Origin: Arthrobacter sp. MSA 4-2
Lineage (GTDB): Bacteria > Actinomycetota > Actinomycetes > Actinomycetales > Micrococcaceae
Reading direction: 5' to 3'
Assembly: GCF_016405885.1 (NCBI RefSeq)
Contig: NZ_JAEKGC010000010.1
Span: forward strand, 1 to 64,000
Length of the DNA: 64,000 nucleotides
Below the pieces are notes generated by a model. It ran no database searches, was not told the origin of the DNA, and saw only the letters and a program-made list of their open reading frames with translations. This document shows, one piece after another, positions 1 through 8,383 of this stretch (the stretch's first letter is position 1; the number at the start of each line of letters is the position of its first letter). The translations under genes were made by a program, and so were the position numbers.

Positions 1-108
1 CTCGCCCTGGATGTCGACGTCGAGGCGCCAGTCCAACTTGTCGTAGAACGCCTTGGCGCGCTCCACATCGGCGACGGGAAGAATGATGAGTTCGAGCTTG
101 TAATCCAT
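1..108 (-). CDS. VOC-family (glyoxalase-fold) protein, 3' end cut by window
   Basis: The first 36 codons are visible. They begin MDYKLELIILPVADVERAKA and continue with FYDKL, the usual first beta-alpha unit of glyoxalase/bleomycin-resistance/dioxygenase (VOC) proteins. The rest lies outside the window, so metal ligands and substrate cannot be judged. The ATG is at 108 on the minus strand. The gene is divergent from the reductase at 369, and the 260 bp between them hold candidate operators at 303-339. The family call is firm; the specific function is unknown. Confidence 0.75.
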   Translation of the reverse strand, partial: MDYKLELIILPVADVERAKAFYDKLDWRLDVDIQGE

Positions 109-302
109 GGTGCTGTTCCTGACTGGTTGGGTGAATGAGAGGGTGCGTTGGGGATGATCGGCTTCGGCCGGAGGAGTACGAGCAGGACATCTCGTTACTC
201 CTAGCAGAGGACTTGTTGATCCTGTTCACGTATCAACCTAGGGCGGCCGAAGATAATTCCCGCGATCCGCACGACAGCCGGTTTAGGACCCTGGGGAATA
301 AA

Positions 303-339
303 AGTTGTAGTAACAACTGTTATTACTTGTAGCATCAAC
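303..339. promoter_or_regulatory. Two tandem operator-like elements
   Basis: A perfect inverted repeat, AGTTGTAGTAACAACT (303-318), is followed 22 bp further on, about two helical turns, by the related TTGTAGCATCAAC (327-339). The form AGTTG-N6-CAACT recurs exactly at 28054 and 28130, next to another MarR gene and another reductase of the same family. A MarR-type protein is the likely binder. That is inferred from symmetry and context. Confidence 0.55.
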
Positions 340-368
340 AAATGATGCGGAAACCCGAAGGAGTCGAC

Positions 369-944
369 ATGACCACCGTAAGCATCCTCGGTAAGGGCAA
401 TATGGGCCCGGCCATCGCCCGCATCGTCGAGAAGAGCGGCAATACAGCCGAACTTCTCGGCAGCAGCGACACGGACAAGCCCGTCACCGGCGACATCGTC
501 GTCCTGGCCGTCCCCTACCCCGCCGTCAGCACGATCCTGGCCCAGCGCGGCGGGCAGTTCGCCGGCAAGATTGTCGTTGACGTTACCAATCCGCTCGATT
601 TCGCGACGTTCGACTCCCTGACCGTGCCCGCGGACTCCTCGGCCACCGCCGAGATCCAGGCCGCGCTCCCGGACTCGCGCGTCGTCAAAGGGTTCAGCAC
701 CACCTTCGCCGCCACCCTCGCTGAGGGAAACATCGCCGGGCAGCCCACCACCGTACTGCTCGCCGGAGACGACGCTGACGCAAAGTCGCAGCTCGCGGAC
801 ATCATCAAGGGCGGTGGACTCAAGGCAGTTGACGCCGGTTCGCTGCGCCGCGCCCGCGAAGTGGAGGCGCTCGGCTTCCTGCAGATCACCCTCGCCGCCG
901 GCGAGAAGATCTCCTGGGCCGGCGGCTTCGCCCTTCAGGCCTAG
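369..944 (+). CDS. NADPH-dependent F420 reductase-like NAD(P)-binding protein
   Basis: This 191-residue Rossmann protein opens with VSILGKGNMGPAIARI, the dinucleotide-binding loop of the F420-dependent NADP oxidoreductase family (pfam F420_oxidored). It also has the family segments VVLAVPYPA and VVKGFSTTFA. Members move hydride between NADP(H) and F420 or act as small NADP-dependent reductases; which applies here is not shown. The ATG at 369 is preferred over 342 because AAGGAG (358-363) sits 5 nt before it. A paralogue lies at 26830-27495. A MarR gene follows downstream on the same strand. Confidence 0.8.
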   Translation: MTTVSILGKGNMGPAIARIVEKSGNTAELLGSSDTDKPVTGDIVVLAVPYPAVSTILAQRGGQFAGKIVVDVTNPLDFATFDSLTVPADSSATAEIQAALPDSRVVKGFSTTFAATLAEGNIAGQPTTVLLAGDDADAKSQLADIIKGGGLKAVDAGSLRRAREVEALGFLQITLAAGEKISWAGGFALQA

Positions 945-1066
945 CTGTCCGCCCGTGACGATCGCGCCCAGGGATCCGGGCGGCAGCCGTTCAGGCCGCC
1001 GCCCGGTGCGTGCACCCGCAGGCAGGGGCCGTGCGCGGCGGCGTCATCGGTCACACCCTTTCTTGC

Positions 1067-1072
1067 GAGAAT
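1067..1072 (+). promoter_or_regulatory. Leaderless -10 box (GAGAAT) of marR
   Basis: GAGAAT lies 6 nt before the GTG at 1079 and there is no Shine-Dalgarno sequence. The spacing matches the other leaderless starts in this window. Confidence 0.4.
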
Positions 1073-1078
1073 AGAGCC

Positions 1079-1570
1079 GTGGATACCCGATGGCTGACAG
1101 AAGAGGAACTCGCCGCCTGGAAACGGTTTGTCGCCGTCGTCGAACTGCTGCCCGGGGTGCTTGACTCCCAGCTGCGCCGGGACGCGGACCTCACTCACTT
1201 CGACTATTACGTGCTCGCCATGCTCTCGGAGGCTCCGGAAGACACCCTGCGCATGACCTCCCTCGCGGCCCAGACGAACGCCACGCTGCCCCGGCTCTCC
1301 CACGTTGTGCGGCGGCTCGAGTCCCGCGGCCTGATCGAGCGGTTCCCCTGCCCAGAGGATGCGCGGGCCACCAATGCCAGGTTGACCCCCGAGGGCCGGC
1401 GCAAGGTCGTCGCCACCGCCCCCGGCCACGTTGACACGGTGCGCCACCATGTCATCGACGCCCTGACGCCCGAGCAGCTCTCCCAGCTGGCCGTGATCAG
1501 CGATGCCCTGCTGCGCCGGATCGACCCGCTCGGCAAGCTGGCCCCGATGTATCACCGCGACGATAGCTAG
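1079..1570 (+). CDS. MarR-family transcriptional regulator
   Basis: This 163-residue winged-helix protein has the MarR core: a helix with HFDYYVLAML, the recognition region TNATLPRLSHVVRRLESRGL, and a wing containing ARATNARLTPEGR. GTG at 1079 is chosen because the upstream in-frame codons are poorly conserved in character and a -10-like box lies 6 nt before it. No ligand can be deduced. It sits about 130 bp after the F420-reductase-like gene on the same strand and is a candidate, along with the MarR at 27492, for binding the AGTTG-N6-CAACT sites. Confidence 0.85.
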   Translation: MDTRWLTEEELAAWKRFVAVVELLPGVLDSQLRRDADLTHFDYYVLAMLSEAPEDTLRMTSLAAQTNATLPRLSHVVRRLESRGLIERFPCPEDARATNARLTPEGRRKVVATAPGHVDTVRHHVIDALTPEQLSQLAVISDALLRRIDPLGKLAPMYHRDDS

Positions 1571-1632
1571 GCCCGACCGTATCCTCCCCCAGGCGGGCCG
1601 CGCTGGGGGCGCCCCGCTTCACCCGCTCCGTT

Positions 1633-2376
1633 TCAGGGGGATTCCCTATCGGCGCGGGAAGTGCCCAGAAATCCATGAAGCAGCGAAGCCGTCCCCTGCA
1701 GGTGATCCTCGGTGGCTCGGAACGCTTCCTCGTGGTCCCCGCGCAGGATAGCCTCGACAATCTTCTGGTGCTGCCGGTTGGAGTGCTCAAGGTTCGGCTC
1801 CAGCAGGGGTATGCGGTCCAGCAGGTCGCTGACCCGCGCACGGGCATCAGCCACCGCAGCAACCAAGCTCGGCGAGCCGCTGACTTCCGCAATTGCCACG
1901 TGGAACCGAGCATCCTTAGGCCGGTACGCCTCGGCCGGCGCTCCCGCCACCTCCGCTAGCGTATCGAGCAGGTGCCTGCGCTGGGAGGGGGACAGCCTCG
2001 CCTTAGCGGCCAGGGACGCCGCCGCCGGCTCGAGCACGCCGCGGAAAATCAGGACGTCCTCCACCTCCTCAGGACCAGGATCCGGGAGCTCTCCGGACTC
2101 CGGCGCCCGCCCCTGCGAAACGTAGGTGCCACCGTAACGGCCGCGCTGCACCTCGACATATCCGGCTTTTTGAAGCTCGGCCAGGGCCTCCCGCAGGGTG
2201 GCGCGTGATACGCCCAGCAAATCGGCGAGCTCCCGCTCGGGAGGCAACTTATCGCCCGCCGCGAGCACTCCCAGTTTGATGTTTTGCAGCAACCGTTCGA
2301 TCGTTTCCTCGAAGGCGTTCCCGTGCCGAACCGGGCGAAGAAACCGGGCGGCACCTTCGGAGAGTTCGGCTCCCAT
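1633..2376 (-). CDS. FadR-subfamily GntR regulator (HTH + FCD domain)
   Basis: A 247-residue protein with an N-terminal GntR winged helix (GDKLPPERELADLLGVSRAT, then LREAL) and a C-terminal all-helical FCD ligand domain containing the acidic/His positions of the family (DARFHVAIAE). It is transcribed away from the amine-utilisation cluster starting at 2587, so it is the obvious local regulator. Candidate operators lie at 2530-2561. The ATG at 2376 is preceded by AAAGGGA. In Streptomyces a FadR-type regulator adjoins a comparable GlnA4 cluster; equivalence is inference. Confidence 0.85.
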   Translation of the reverse strand: MGAELSEGAARFLRPVRHGNAFEETIERLLQNIKLGVLAAGDKLPPERELADLLGVSRATLREALAELQKAGYVEVQRGRYGGTYVSQGRAPESGELPDPGPEEVEDVLIFRGVLEPAAASLAAKARLSPSQRRHLLDTLAEVAGAPAEAYRPKDARFHVAIAEVSGSPSLVAAVADARARVSDLLDRIPLLEPNLEHSNRQHQKIVEAILRGDHEEAFRATEDHLQGTASLLHGFLGTSRADRESP

Positions 2377-2529
2377 GCCACCATCCCTTTCTGGTCCGAA
2401 ATCAGGCCTATTCCCGATCAGCAGTAGGTCAATTCTGCACCGTTGCGCCAGCGGAAGATGGATTGGTCACTCACAGTTTTCAGGCATTTTTGCTGACCTA
2501 TTGACGAGCACCGTGATCTCGCTCACACT

Positions 2530-2561
2530 TAGACCAAAATTTATGGACTATTAACAGACCA
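2530..2561. promoter_or_regulatory. Overlapping imperfect palindromes, candidate FadR operator
   Basis: TAGACCA (2530-2536), TGGACTA (2544-2550) and AGACCA (2556-2561) form two overlapping inverted repeats with one mismatch each, in an AT-rich stretch 26-57 bp before the permease start. FadR-type GntR proteins often bind TGGT/ACCA half-sites, so this is the best local candidate. Confidence 0.35.
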
Positions 2562-2586
2562 TTGAGCCTTCAGGTGAGGGAATGCC

Positions 2587-4017
2587 ATGTCAACTTCGGA
2601 TCGGCAGGACGCGGACCAGAAGTACCTCCAGCAGCGCCAGCTTAAACGCGGGGCCGCCGGGTGGGTGCTGCTGGCCGGCCTCGGAGTGGCCTACGTCATC
2701 TCCGGCGACTTTGCAGGATGGAACCTCGGCCTGGCGGAAGGCGGCTGGGGCGGACTCCTGATTGCGTTCGTGCTGATGGGCATCATGTATACCTGCATGG
2801 TGTTCGGTCTGGCCGAGCTGTCCTCCACCCTGCCGGCAGCCGGCGCCGGATATGGCTTCGCCCGGCGGGCGCTGGGCCCGCTGGGAGGGTTCGCGACCGG
2901 GATGGCAGTACTCATCGAATACGCCGTGGCGCCTGCCGCGATTGCGATCTTCATCGGCGGTTATATTGAGGCCCTCGGGCTCTTCGGGCTGACCAATTCC
3001 TGGCCTGTGTACCTGGTGGCGTACGCCATCTTCGTTGGAATCCACCTTCGCGGCGTGGGTGAGGCCCTCCGTCTGATCTTCGGAATCACCGCGATCGCCG
3101 TCGTCGCGCTGCTCGCGGTCGTCATCGGCCTCATTCCCCACTTCAGTGTTGGGAACCTCTTCGACATCGTTCCCGACGGATCACCGGCTTCCAGCGCATT
3201 CCTGCCGATGGGCATCAGCGGTGTCGTCGCCGCCCTCGTCTACGGGATCTGGTTCTTCCTCGCCATCGAAGGCGTTCCACTCGCCGCCGAGGAGACCGCG
3301 GACCCGAAGAGGGACATGCCGCGCGGCATCATCGCCGGCATGCTGATCTTGGTGGTCTTCGGGGCCCTGATGCTCGTCCTGGTTCCCGGCGCTGCCGGGT
3401 CGGAGGCCATGAGCACCTCCGACAACCCCCTTCCAGAAGCACTCCGCCTCGCCTACGGCGGCAATTCGATCCTCGCCGAATTTGTTAACTACGCGGGCCT
3501 GGCGGGATTGATCGCCAGCTTCTTCTCGATCATCTACGCGTACTCGCGGCAGTTGTTTGCACTCTCACGGGCCGGCTACCTTCCCCGGTGGCTGTCACTG
3601 ACGGGTAAGCGGCGCACTCCCTACTGGTCGCTGATCGTTCCCGGCACCATCGGGTTCATTCTGGCCGCGGCCACCGGCAACGGTGGGCTTCTCATCAACA
3701 TCGCCGTCTTCGGTGCCACCGTCTCCTACGTCCTGCTCAACCTCTCCCACATCGTGCTGCGCCGGAAGGAACCGGATCTCCCCCGCGGGTACCGGACACC
3801 GGGCGGCGTCGTGACGACCTCCGTAGCGCTGGTCCTGGCCGCCGTCGCCGTCGTCGCGACCTTCGTGGTCGATGTCCTTGCAGCTTCGATCACGGCGGGA
3901 ATTTTCGGCGCCGCGCTCCTCTACTACTGGTTCTACAGCCGTCACCGCATCGTCACCGGCGCGCCGGAGGAGGAGTTCGCACGACTCGCCGCTGCCGAAG
4001 CGGAACTGAAGAAGTGA
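2587..4017 (+). CDS. APC-family amine permease (ethanolamine permease-like)
   Basis: This 476-residue membrane protein has about 12 hydrophobic segments. Its first segment is AYVISGDFAGWNLGLAEGGW, characteristic of the ethanolamine permease branch of the amino acid-polyamine-organocation superfamily; the consensus GLAELSSTLPAAGAGYGFA follows in helix 2. It should import the amine used by the downstream ligase. GAGGGA (2576-2581) precedes the ATG by 5 nt. It is first in the plus-strand cluster 2587-8383. Ethanolamine is the favoured substrate; other small amines cannot be excluded. Confidence 0.8.
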   Translation: MSTSDRQDADQKYLQQRQLKRGAAGWVLLAGLGVAYVISGDFAGWNLGLAEGGWGGLLIAFVLMGIMYTCMVFGLAELSSTLPAAGAGYGFARRALGPLGGFATGMAVLIEYAVAPAAIAIFIGGYIEALGLFGLTNSWPVYLVAYAIFVGIHLRGVGEALRLIFGITAIAVVALLAVVIGLIPHFSVGNLFDIVPDGSPASSAFLPMGISGVVAALVYGIWFFLAIEGVPLAAEETADPKRDMPRGIIAGMLILVVFGALMLVLVPGAAGSEAMSTSDNPLPEALRLAYGGNSILAEFVNYAGLAGLIASFFSIIYAYSRQLFALSRAGYLPRWLSLTGKRRTPYWSLIVPGTIGFILAAATGNGGLLINIAVFGATVSYVLLNLSHIVLRRKEPDLPRGYRTPGGVVTTSVALVLAAVAVVATFVVDVLAASITAGIFGAALLYYWFYSRHRIVTGAPEEEFARLAAAEAELKK

Positions 4018-4103
4018 AGCACTGACGAACTAATCCCTGAGCGCCGCGCCTGTCGGCTTGCTCCGACCAATCCACTAACCAGGACCGAAGCGACGGATAT
4101 CCA

Positions 4104-5480
4104 ATGACTCATGAAACAGCAAATCCCAAGGCATCGTTGAGCGTCGAAGAGCTGAGGGAGAAGGTTGCTGCCGGTGAAATCGACACCGTGGTGGTCGCCA
4201 TCACGGATTCCCTGGGTCGGCTCCAGGGCAAGCGCTGCGGGGCACGGTCCTTCCTTGAGGATGTGCTGGGTCACGGCGCGGAAGGCTGCAACTACCTCCT
4301 GTCCGTGGACGTGGAGATGAACACCATCGACGGGTACGCGATGTCGTCCTGGGAGAATGGCTATGGGGATATGGTTCTGAGGCCGGACGTCGCGACGCTG
4401 CGGATCGTTCCCTGGCTGCCGGGAACGGCGATGGTGCAGTGCGACATCCTCTGGCTCGATGACCGCCCTGTGAGCCAGTCCCCCCGGCAGATCCTCCGGG
4501 CCCAGATCGAACGGCTTGAAGCCCTGGGCTACCGCGCCCACATCGGCACCGAACTCGAGTTCATCATGTTCGATGACACGTACGAGGAGGCCTGGAACAA
4601 GAAGTACGACGGGCTGACCCCCGCCTCCCGCTACAACGTTGACTACTCGCTCCTTGCCACAGCAAGACTCGAGCCGGTGATCCGCAGCATCCGCACGGGA
4701 ATGGAGAAGGCCGGCCTGGTCGTGGAGTCGTCCAAGGGCGAGTGCAATTTTGGACAGCAGGAAATCACCTTCCGGTACCGTGAGGCCCTGACCGCCTGCG
4801 ACAACCACGCCTTCTACAAGCACGGGGCCAAGGAAATCGCCGCCCAACAGGGCAAAAGCATCACGTTCATGGCCAAGTACAACGAACGCGAGGGCAGCTC
4901 CTGCCACATCCACTTCAGCCTCACCGACCTGGACGGGAACCCCGTTCTGCCCGGAGACGGCGAGCACGGCTTCAGCCCGGTCATGGAGCATTTCGTCGCC
5001 GGCCAGCTGGCCGCAATGAAAGAAATGGCCTACTTCCTGGCCCCCAACATCAACTCCTACAAGCGGTTCGTCGAGGGCAGTTTCGCTCCCACCGCTATCG
5101 CGTGGGGCCTGGACAACCGCAGCTGCGCTCTGCGCGTGGTCGGGCATGGACGGGGCCTCCGGGTGGAGAACCGCGTGGGCGGTGGAGACGTCAACCCATA
5201 CCTCGCCGCCGCTTCGCTCATCGCGGCGGCCATCCACGGCATTGAAAACAAACTCCCGCTCGAACCCATCACCAAGGGGAACGCCTACCAGTCAGGCGCT
5301 GACCGGATCCCCACAACCCTGCGGGACTCCCGTGCCCTGCTGGCCGCCAGCGAGATCGCCCGCAAATCCTTCGGCGACGAGGTGGTGGAGCACTACCTGC
5401 ACGCCGCCGACGTCGAACTGAAGGCCTACGACAGTGTCGTCACCGACTGGGAGCGCAAGCGTGTCTTCGAACGCCTCTGA
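4104..5480 (+). CDS. Glutamine synthetase-like gamma-glutamyl-amine ligase (GlnA4-like)
   Basis: 458 residues with the glutamine synthetase fold. The catalytic half shows FGQQEITFRY, GSSCHIHFSL (the nucleotide/metal-binding His region, altered from the GlnA form) and RVENRVGGGDVNPYLA, the Arg-Glu-Arg/Asn-Pro-Tyr signature. The family joins glutamate to ammonia or to amines using ATP. Position between an amine permease and a gamma-glutamyl hydrolase argues for an amine acceptor, as in the Streptomyces gamma-glutamylethanolamide synthetase GlnA4 or in PuuA. The 3' end overlaps the next gene by 20 bp. The exact amine is unproven. Confidence 0.8.
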   Translation: MTHETANPKASLSVEELREKVAAGEIDTVVVAITDSLGRLQGKRCGARSFLEDVLGHGAEGCNYLLSVDVEMNTIDGYAMSSWENGYGDMVLRPDVATLRIVPWLPGTAMVQCDILWLDDRPVSQSPRQILRAQIERLEALGYRAHIGTELEFIMFDDTYEEAWNKKYDGLTPASRYNVDYSLLATARLEPVIRSIRTGMEKAGLVVESSKGECNFGQQEITFRYREALTACDNHAFYKHGAKEIAAQQGKSITFMAKYNEREGSSCHIHFSLTDLDGNPVLPGDGEHGFSPVMEHFVAGQLAAMKEMAYFLAPNINSYKRFVEGSFAPTAIAWGLDNRSCALRVVGHGRGLRVENRVGGGDVNPYLAAASLIAAAIHGIENKLPLEPITKGNAYQSGADRIPTTLRDSRALLAASEIARKSFGDEVVEHYLHAADVELKAYDSVVTDWERKRVFERL

Positions 5481-6219
5481 CGCACACCGGCCGCGCATCG
5501 GGCTGACGACCTACTACCAGGAGGCCGAGTGGGGGGTGTGGAAGACCGATGCCGCACTCCTCCCGGGCACCTATGTCCAGGCGGTGGCGGCTGCAGGTGG
5601 CACGCCAGTCCTGCTGCCACCCGTCGGCACCGATCCATCGATTGTTGATCTGCTCGACGGCCTGATCATCTCGGGCGGGACCGACGTCGGCCCGGAGCAC
5701 TACGGTGCCGCACCACACGTGCAGACCCGGGCCCAACCCTCCCGGGACCTCCACGACCTGTCCCTGACGCGTGCCGCCCTGGCTGCGGAAGTGCCCCTGT
5801 TCTCCATCTGCAGAGGAGCCCAGGTGCTCAACGTCGCGCTCGGCGGAACGCTCATCCAGCACATCCCCGAGGTGAACCCGGAGGCCCGGTACCAGCCGGC
5901 ACCCGGGGTGTTCGGCGAGGTCGAATTCGCCACCGTACCCGGAAGCATCAGCGAGGACCTCCTAGGACCGCGGGCCTCGGCCCCCTGCTACCACCATCAG
6001 GCCCTCGACCAGGTCGCCGCTGGCCTCCGAGTCACCGCGTCAGCAGCCGACGGCACCATCGAAGCCGTCGAGACGACGTCCGGCGGGTGGGTTCTCGGCG
6101 TCCAGTTCCACCCGGAGCAGAACCCCGACGACCTGCGGCTGTTCGAAGGATTCATCGAAGCCGCGCGCACCTACCGCAGGACACGAACGGAGGGCATCCA
6201 TGTCGACCAGCACGTTTGA
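5461..6219 (+). CDS. Gamma-glutamyl hydrolase, class I amidotransferase fold (PuuD-like)
   Basis: About 252 residues of the peptidase C26 family. The nucleophile lies in FSICRGAQVLN, the oxyanion/substrate loop in GLIISGGTDVGPEHY, and the catalytic His-Glu in GVQFHPEQNPDD. Such enzymes release glutamate from gamma-glutamyl amides, which would be the last step of a glutamylated-amine pathway. GTG at 5461 is chosen: GGGAG (5449-5453) precedes it and the preceding gene's tail is overlapped by only 20 bp. An in-frame start at 5434 is possible. Both ends overlap neighbours by 20 bp, indicating translational coupling. Confidence 0.82.
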   Translation: MSSNASDAHRPRIGLTTYYQEAEWGVWKTDAALLPGTYVQAVAAAGGTPVLLPPVGTDPSIVDLLDGLIISGGTDVGPEHYGAAPHVQTRAQPSRDLHDLSLTRAALAAEVPLFSICRGAQVLNVALGGTLIQHIPEVNPEARYQPAPGVFGEVEFATVPGSISEDLLGPRASAPCYHHQALDQVAAGLRVTASAADGTIEAVETTSGGWVLGVQFHPEQNPDDLRLFEGFIEAARTYRRTRTEGIHVDQHV

Positions 6220-7567
6220 CGTACTGAACCCGGCCACCGAAGAGGTTATCGAAACCGTTGCCCTGGCCAGCCTTGAAGACACCGACCGGGCCATCGACAA
6301 AGCCGCGCGGGCCTTTGAGACGTGGCGCCACGTCGTGCCGGCGGACCGGGCTCTGCTCCTGCGCCGTTTCGCCGCGGCGGTTGATGCCGATCTGGAGAAT
6401 CTCGCCCGGCTGGAGGTCCGCAACGCGGGTCACACCATCAGCAATGCCCGCTGGGAGGCCGGAAACGTCCGGGACGTTCTCGCCTACTACTCCGGCGCAC
6501 CGGAACGCCATCTCGGCCAGCAGATTCCCGTCGCAGGAGGGGTCAACATCACCTTTCATGAACCCCTCGGCGTCGTAGGGGTTATCGTGCCGTGGAACTT
6601 CCCAATGCCCATCGCCGGATGGGGGTTCGCCCCCGCACTAGCGGCCGGCAATACGGTGGTCCTGAAGCCTGCCGAACTGACCCCGCTGACCGCGCTGCGG
6701 CTCGGGCAGCTGGCCCGGGAAGCGGGCCTGCCCGAGGGAGTACTGCAAATTCTTCCGGGCAAGGGCTCGGTGGTGGGTGAGCGGTTCGTCACCCACCCAT
6801 CCGTGCGGAAAGTAGTCTTCACCGGCTCCACCGCAGTGGGCAAGCGGATCATGGCCGGCTGCGCCGACCAGGTCAAACCCGTCACCCTGGAACTTGGCGG
6901 CAAGAGCGCCAATGTCATCTTCGCTGACGCCGATCTTGAGGCAGCCGCAACGGCGGCTCCCGGAGCGGCCTTCGACAACGCCGGACAGGACTGCTGCGCG
7001 CGCTCTCGGATCCTCGTCGAACACAGCGTGTACGAAAAATTCCTTGAGCTGCTCGAACCGGTGGTGAAGTCCCTGAAGGTCGGCGACCCGCAGGACGAGG
7101 CCTCCTTCATGGGTCCGCTGATTTCCGCCGCCCAGCGCGAAGCGGTCTCCGGTTTCGTGCCCTCCGGCACACCGATCGCCTTCCGGGGGCAGGCCCCCGG
7201 CGGCAAAGGATTCTGGTTTCCGCCGACGGTCCTGACCCCCTCCCCCGGGGACCGGGTGATGCACGAGGAAATCTTCGGACCGGTCGTCGCCGTGGTTCCC
7301 TTTCGGGACGAAGCCGACGCACTTCGACTGGCCAACGATTCAATCTACGGGCTCTCGGGGTCGATCTGGACGAGGGACGTGGGACGGGCGCTTCGCATGG
7401 CCCGCGGGCTCGAGTCGGGGAACCTGTCGGTCAACTCCCACTCGTCGGTCCGGTACTCCACGCCGTTTGGAGGTTTCAAGCAGTCGGGGCTGGGCCGGGA
7501 ACTCGGGCCCGACGCCCTCGACTCCTTCACCGAGACAAAAAACGTTTTTCTAGCCACCGGGCCCTGA
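6200..7567 (+). CDS. NAD(P)+-dependent aldehyde dehydrogenase
   Basis: 455 residues with the complete ALDH signature: NTVVLKPAELTP in the cofactor site, FTGSTAVGKRI, the general base Glu in LELGGKSAN (about residue 231) and the catalytic Cys in NAGQDCCARSR (about residue 264; two adjacent Cys). PFGGFKQSGLGRELG closes the C-terminus. In this cluster it would oxidise the gamma-glutamylated aldehyde to the acid before hydrolysis. It overlaps the hydrolase by 20 bp and has a GGAGGG-type ribosome site inside that gene. Confidence 0.88.
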   Translation: MSTSTFDVLNPATEEVIETVALASLEDTDRAIDKAARAFETWRHVVPADRALLLRRFAAAVDADLENLARLEVRNAGHTISNARWEAGNVRDVLAYYSGAPERHLGQQIPVAGGVNITFHEPLGVVGVIVPWNFPMPIAGWGFAPALAAGNTVVLKPAELTPLTALRLGQLAREAGLPEGVLQILPGKGSVVGERFVTHPSVRKVVFTGSTAVGKRIMAGCADQVKPVTLELGGKSANVIFADADLEAAATAAPGAAFDNAGQDCCARSRILVEHSVYEKFLELLEPVVKSLKVGDPQDEASFMGPLISAAQREAVSGFVPSGTPIAFRGQAPGGKGFWFPPTVLTPSPGDRVMHEEIFGPVVAVVPFRDEADALRLANDSIYGLSGSIWTRDVGRALRMARGLESGNLSVNSHSSVRYSTPFGGFKQSGLGRELGPDALDSFTETKNVFLATGP

Positions 7568-7600
7568 CGCCCAACCCAACGCCAGCATAAGGAATTCCGA

Positions 7601-8383
7601 ATGACCCAGCAGATCATCTCCCACCGCCTCCAAGGCCGCAGCGCCGTGATCACCGGCGGCGGCAGCGGCATCGGGCTGGCGACCGCCCGCAGGTTCGCCG
7701 CGGAGGGAGCCCGGGTCGTCATCGCCGACGTCGACCCGACCTCGGGCCTGCGCGCCGCCGAGGAGGTCGGGGGCCTCTTCGTGAAGGTCGATGTGACAAG
7801 CGAAGAGGAGGTCAAGCACCTCTACGCCGTGACCAACGAAACCTATGGGCGGGTGGACATCTCCTTCAACAACGCAGGAATCGCCCTGGCGGCGGACGCT
7901 TCGATCCTGGACACCGGCATCGAGGCGTGGCGCAGGGTGCAGGAAGTCAACCTCACGTCCGTGTTCTACTGCTGCAAATACGCCCTCCCCTACATGCAGG
8001 CCCAGGGCAAAGGCTCGATCATCAATACGGCGTCGTTCGTCGCTGTTCTGGGAGCGGCGACTTCCCAGATTTCCTACAGCGCCTCCAAGGGCGGAGTCCT
8101 CGCCATGAGCCGTGAACTCGGCGTCGAATTCGCCCGGCAGGGGATCCGGGTCAACGCGCTCTGCCCCGGCCCGGTCAACACCCCCCTGCTCAAGGAGCTT
8201 TTCGCCAAGGACCCCGAGAAAGCCGCCCGGCGCCTCATCCACGTTCCGGTTGGCCGATTCGCGGAACCGGAGGAACTGGCCGCCGCCGTTGCCTTCCTGG
8301 CCAGCGACGATGCCTCGTTCATCACCGCCTCCACCTTCCTGGTCGACGGCGGGATTTCCGGAGCATACGTCACTCCCGAGTGA
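7601..8383 (+). CDS. SDR-family NAD(P)-dependent alcohol dehydrogenase
   Basis: A 260-residue classical short-chain dehydrogenase. Visible are the cofactor motif TGGGSGIG near residue 20, NNAGIA, the catalytic Ser in NTASFV, and Tyr/Lys in YSASKGG near residues 158-162. AAGGA lies 7 nt before the ATG. In context it is the best candidate for oxidising a gamma-glutamyl-amino-alcohol to the aldehyde used by the preceding dehydrogenase. The reading frame overlaps the convergent RpiR gene by 14 bp. Confidence 0.85.
   Translation: MTQQIISHRLQGRSAVITGGGSGIGLATARRFAAEGARVVIADVDPTSGLRAAEEVGGLFVKVDVTSEEEVKHLYAVTNETYGRVDISFNNAGIALAADASILDTGIEAWRRVQEVNLTSVFYCCKYALPYMQAQGKGSIINTASFVAVLGAATSQISYSASKGGVLAMSRELGVEFARQGIRVNALCPGPVNTPLLKELFAKDPEKAARRLIHVPVGRFAEPEELAAAVAFLASDDASFITASTFLVDGGISGAYVTPE

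Noticed and set aside
3942-5237. A 431-codon open frame on the minus strand
   Set aside because: Antisense to the GlnA-like ligase with complete family motifs.
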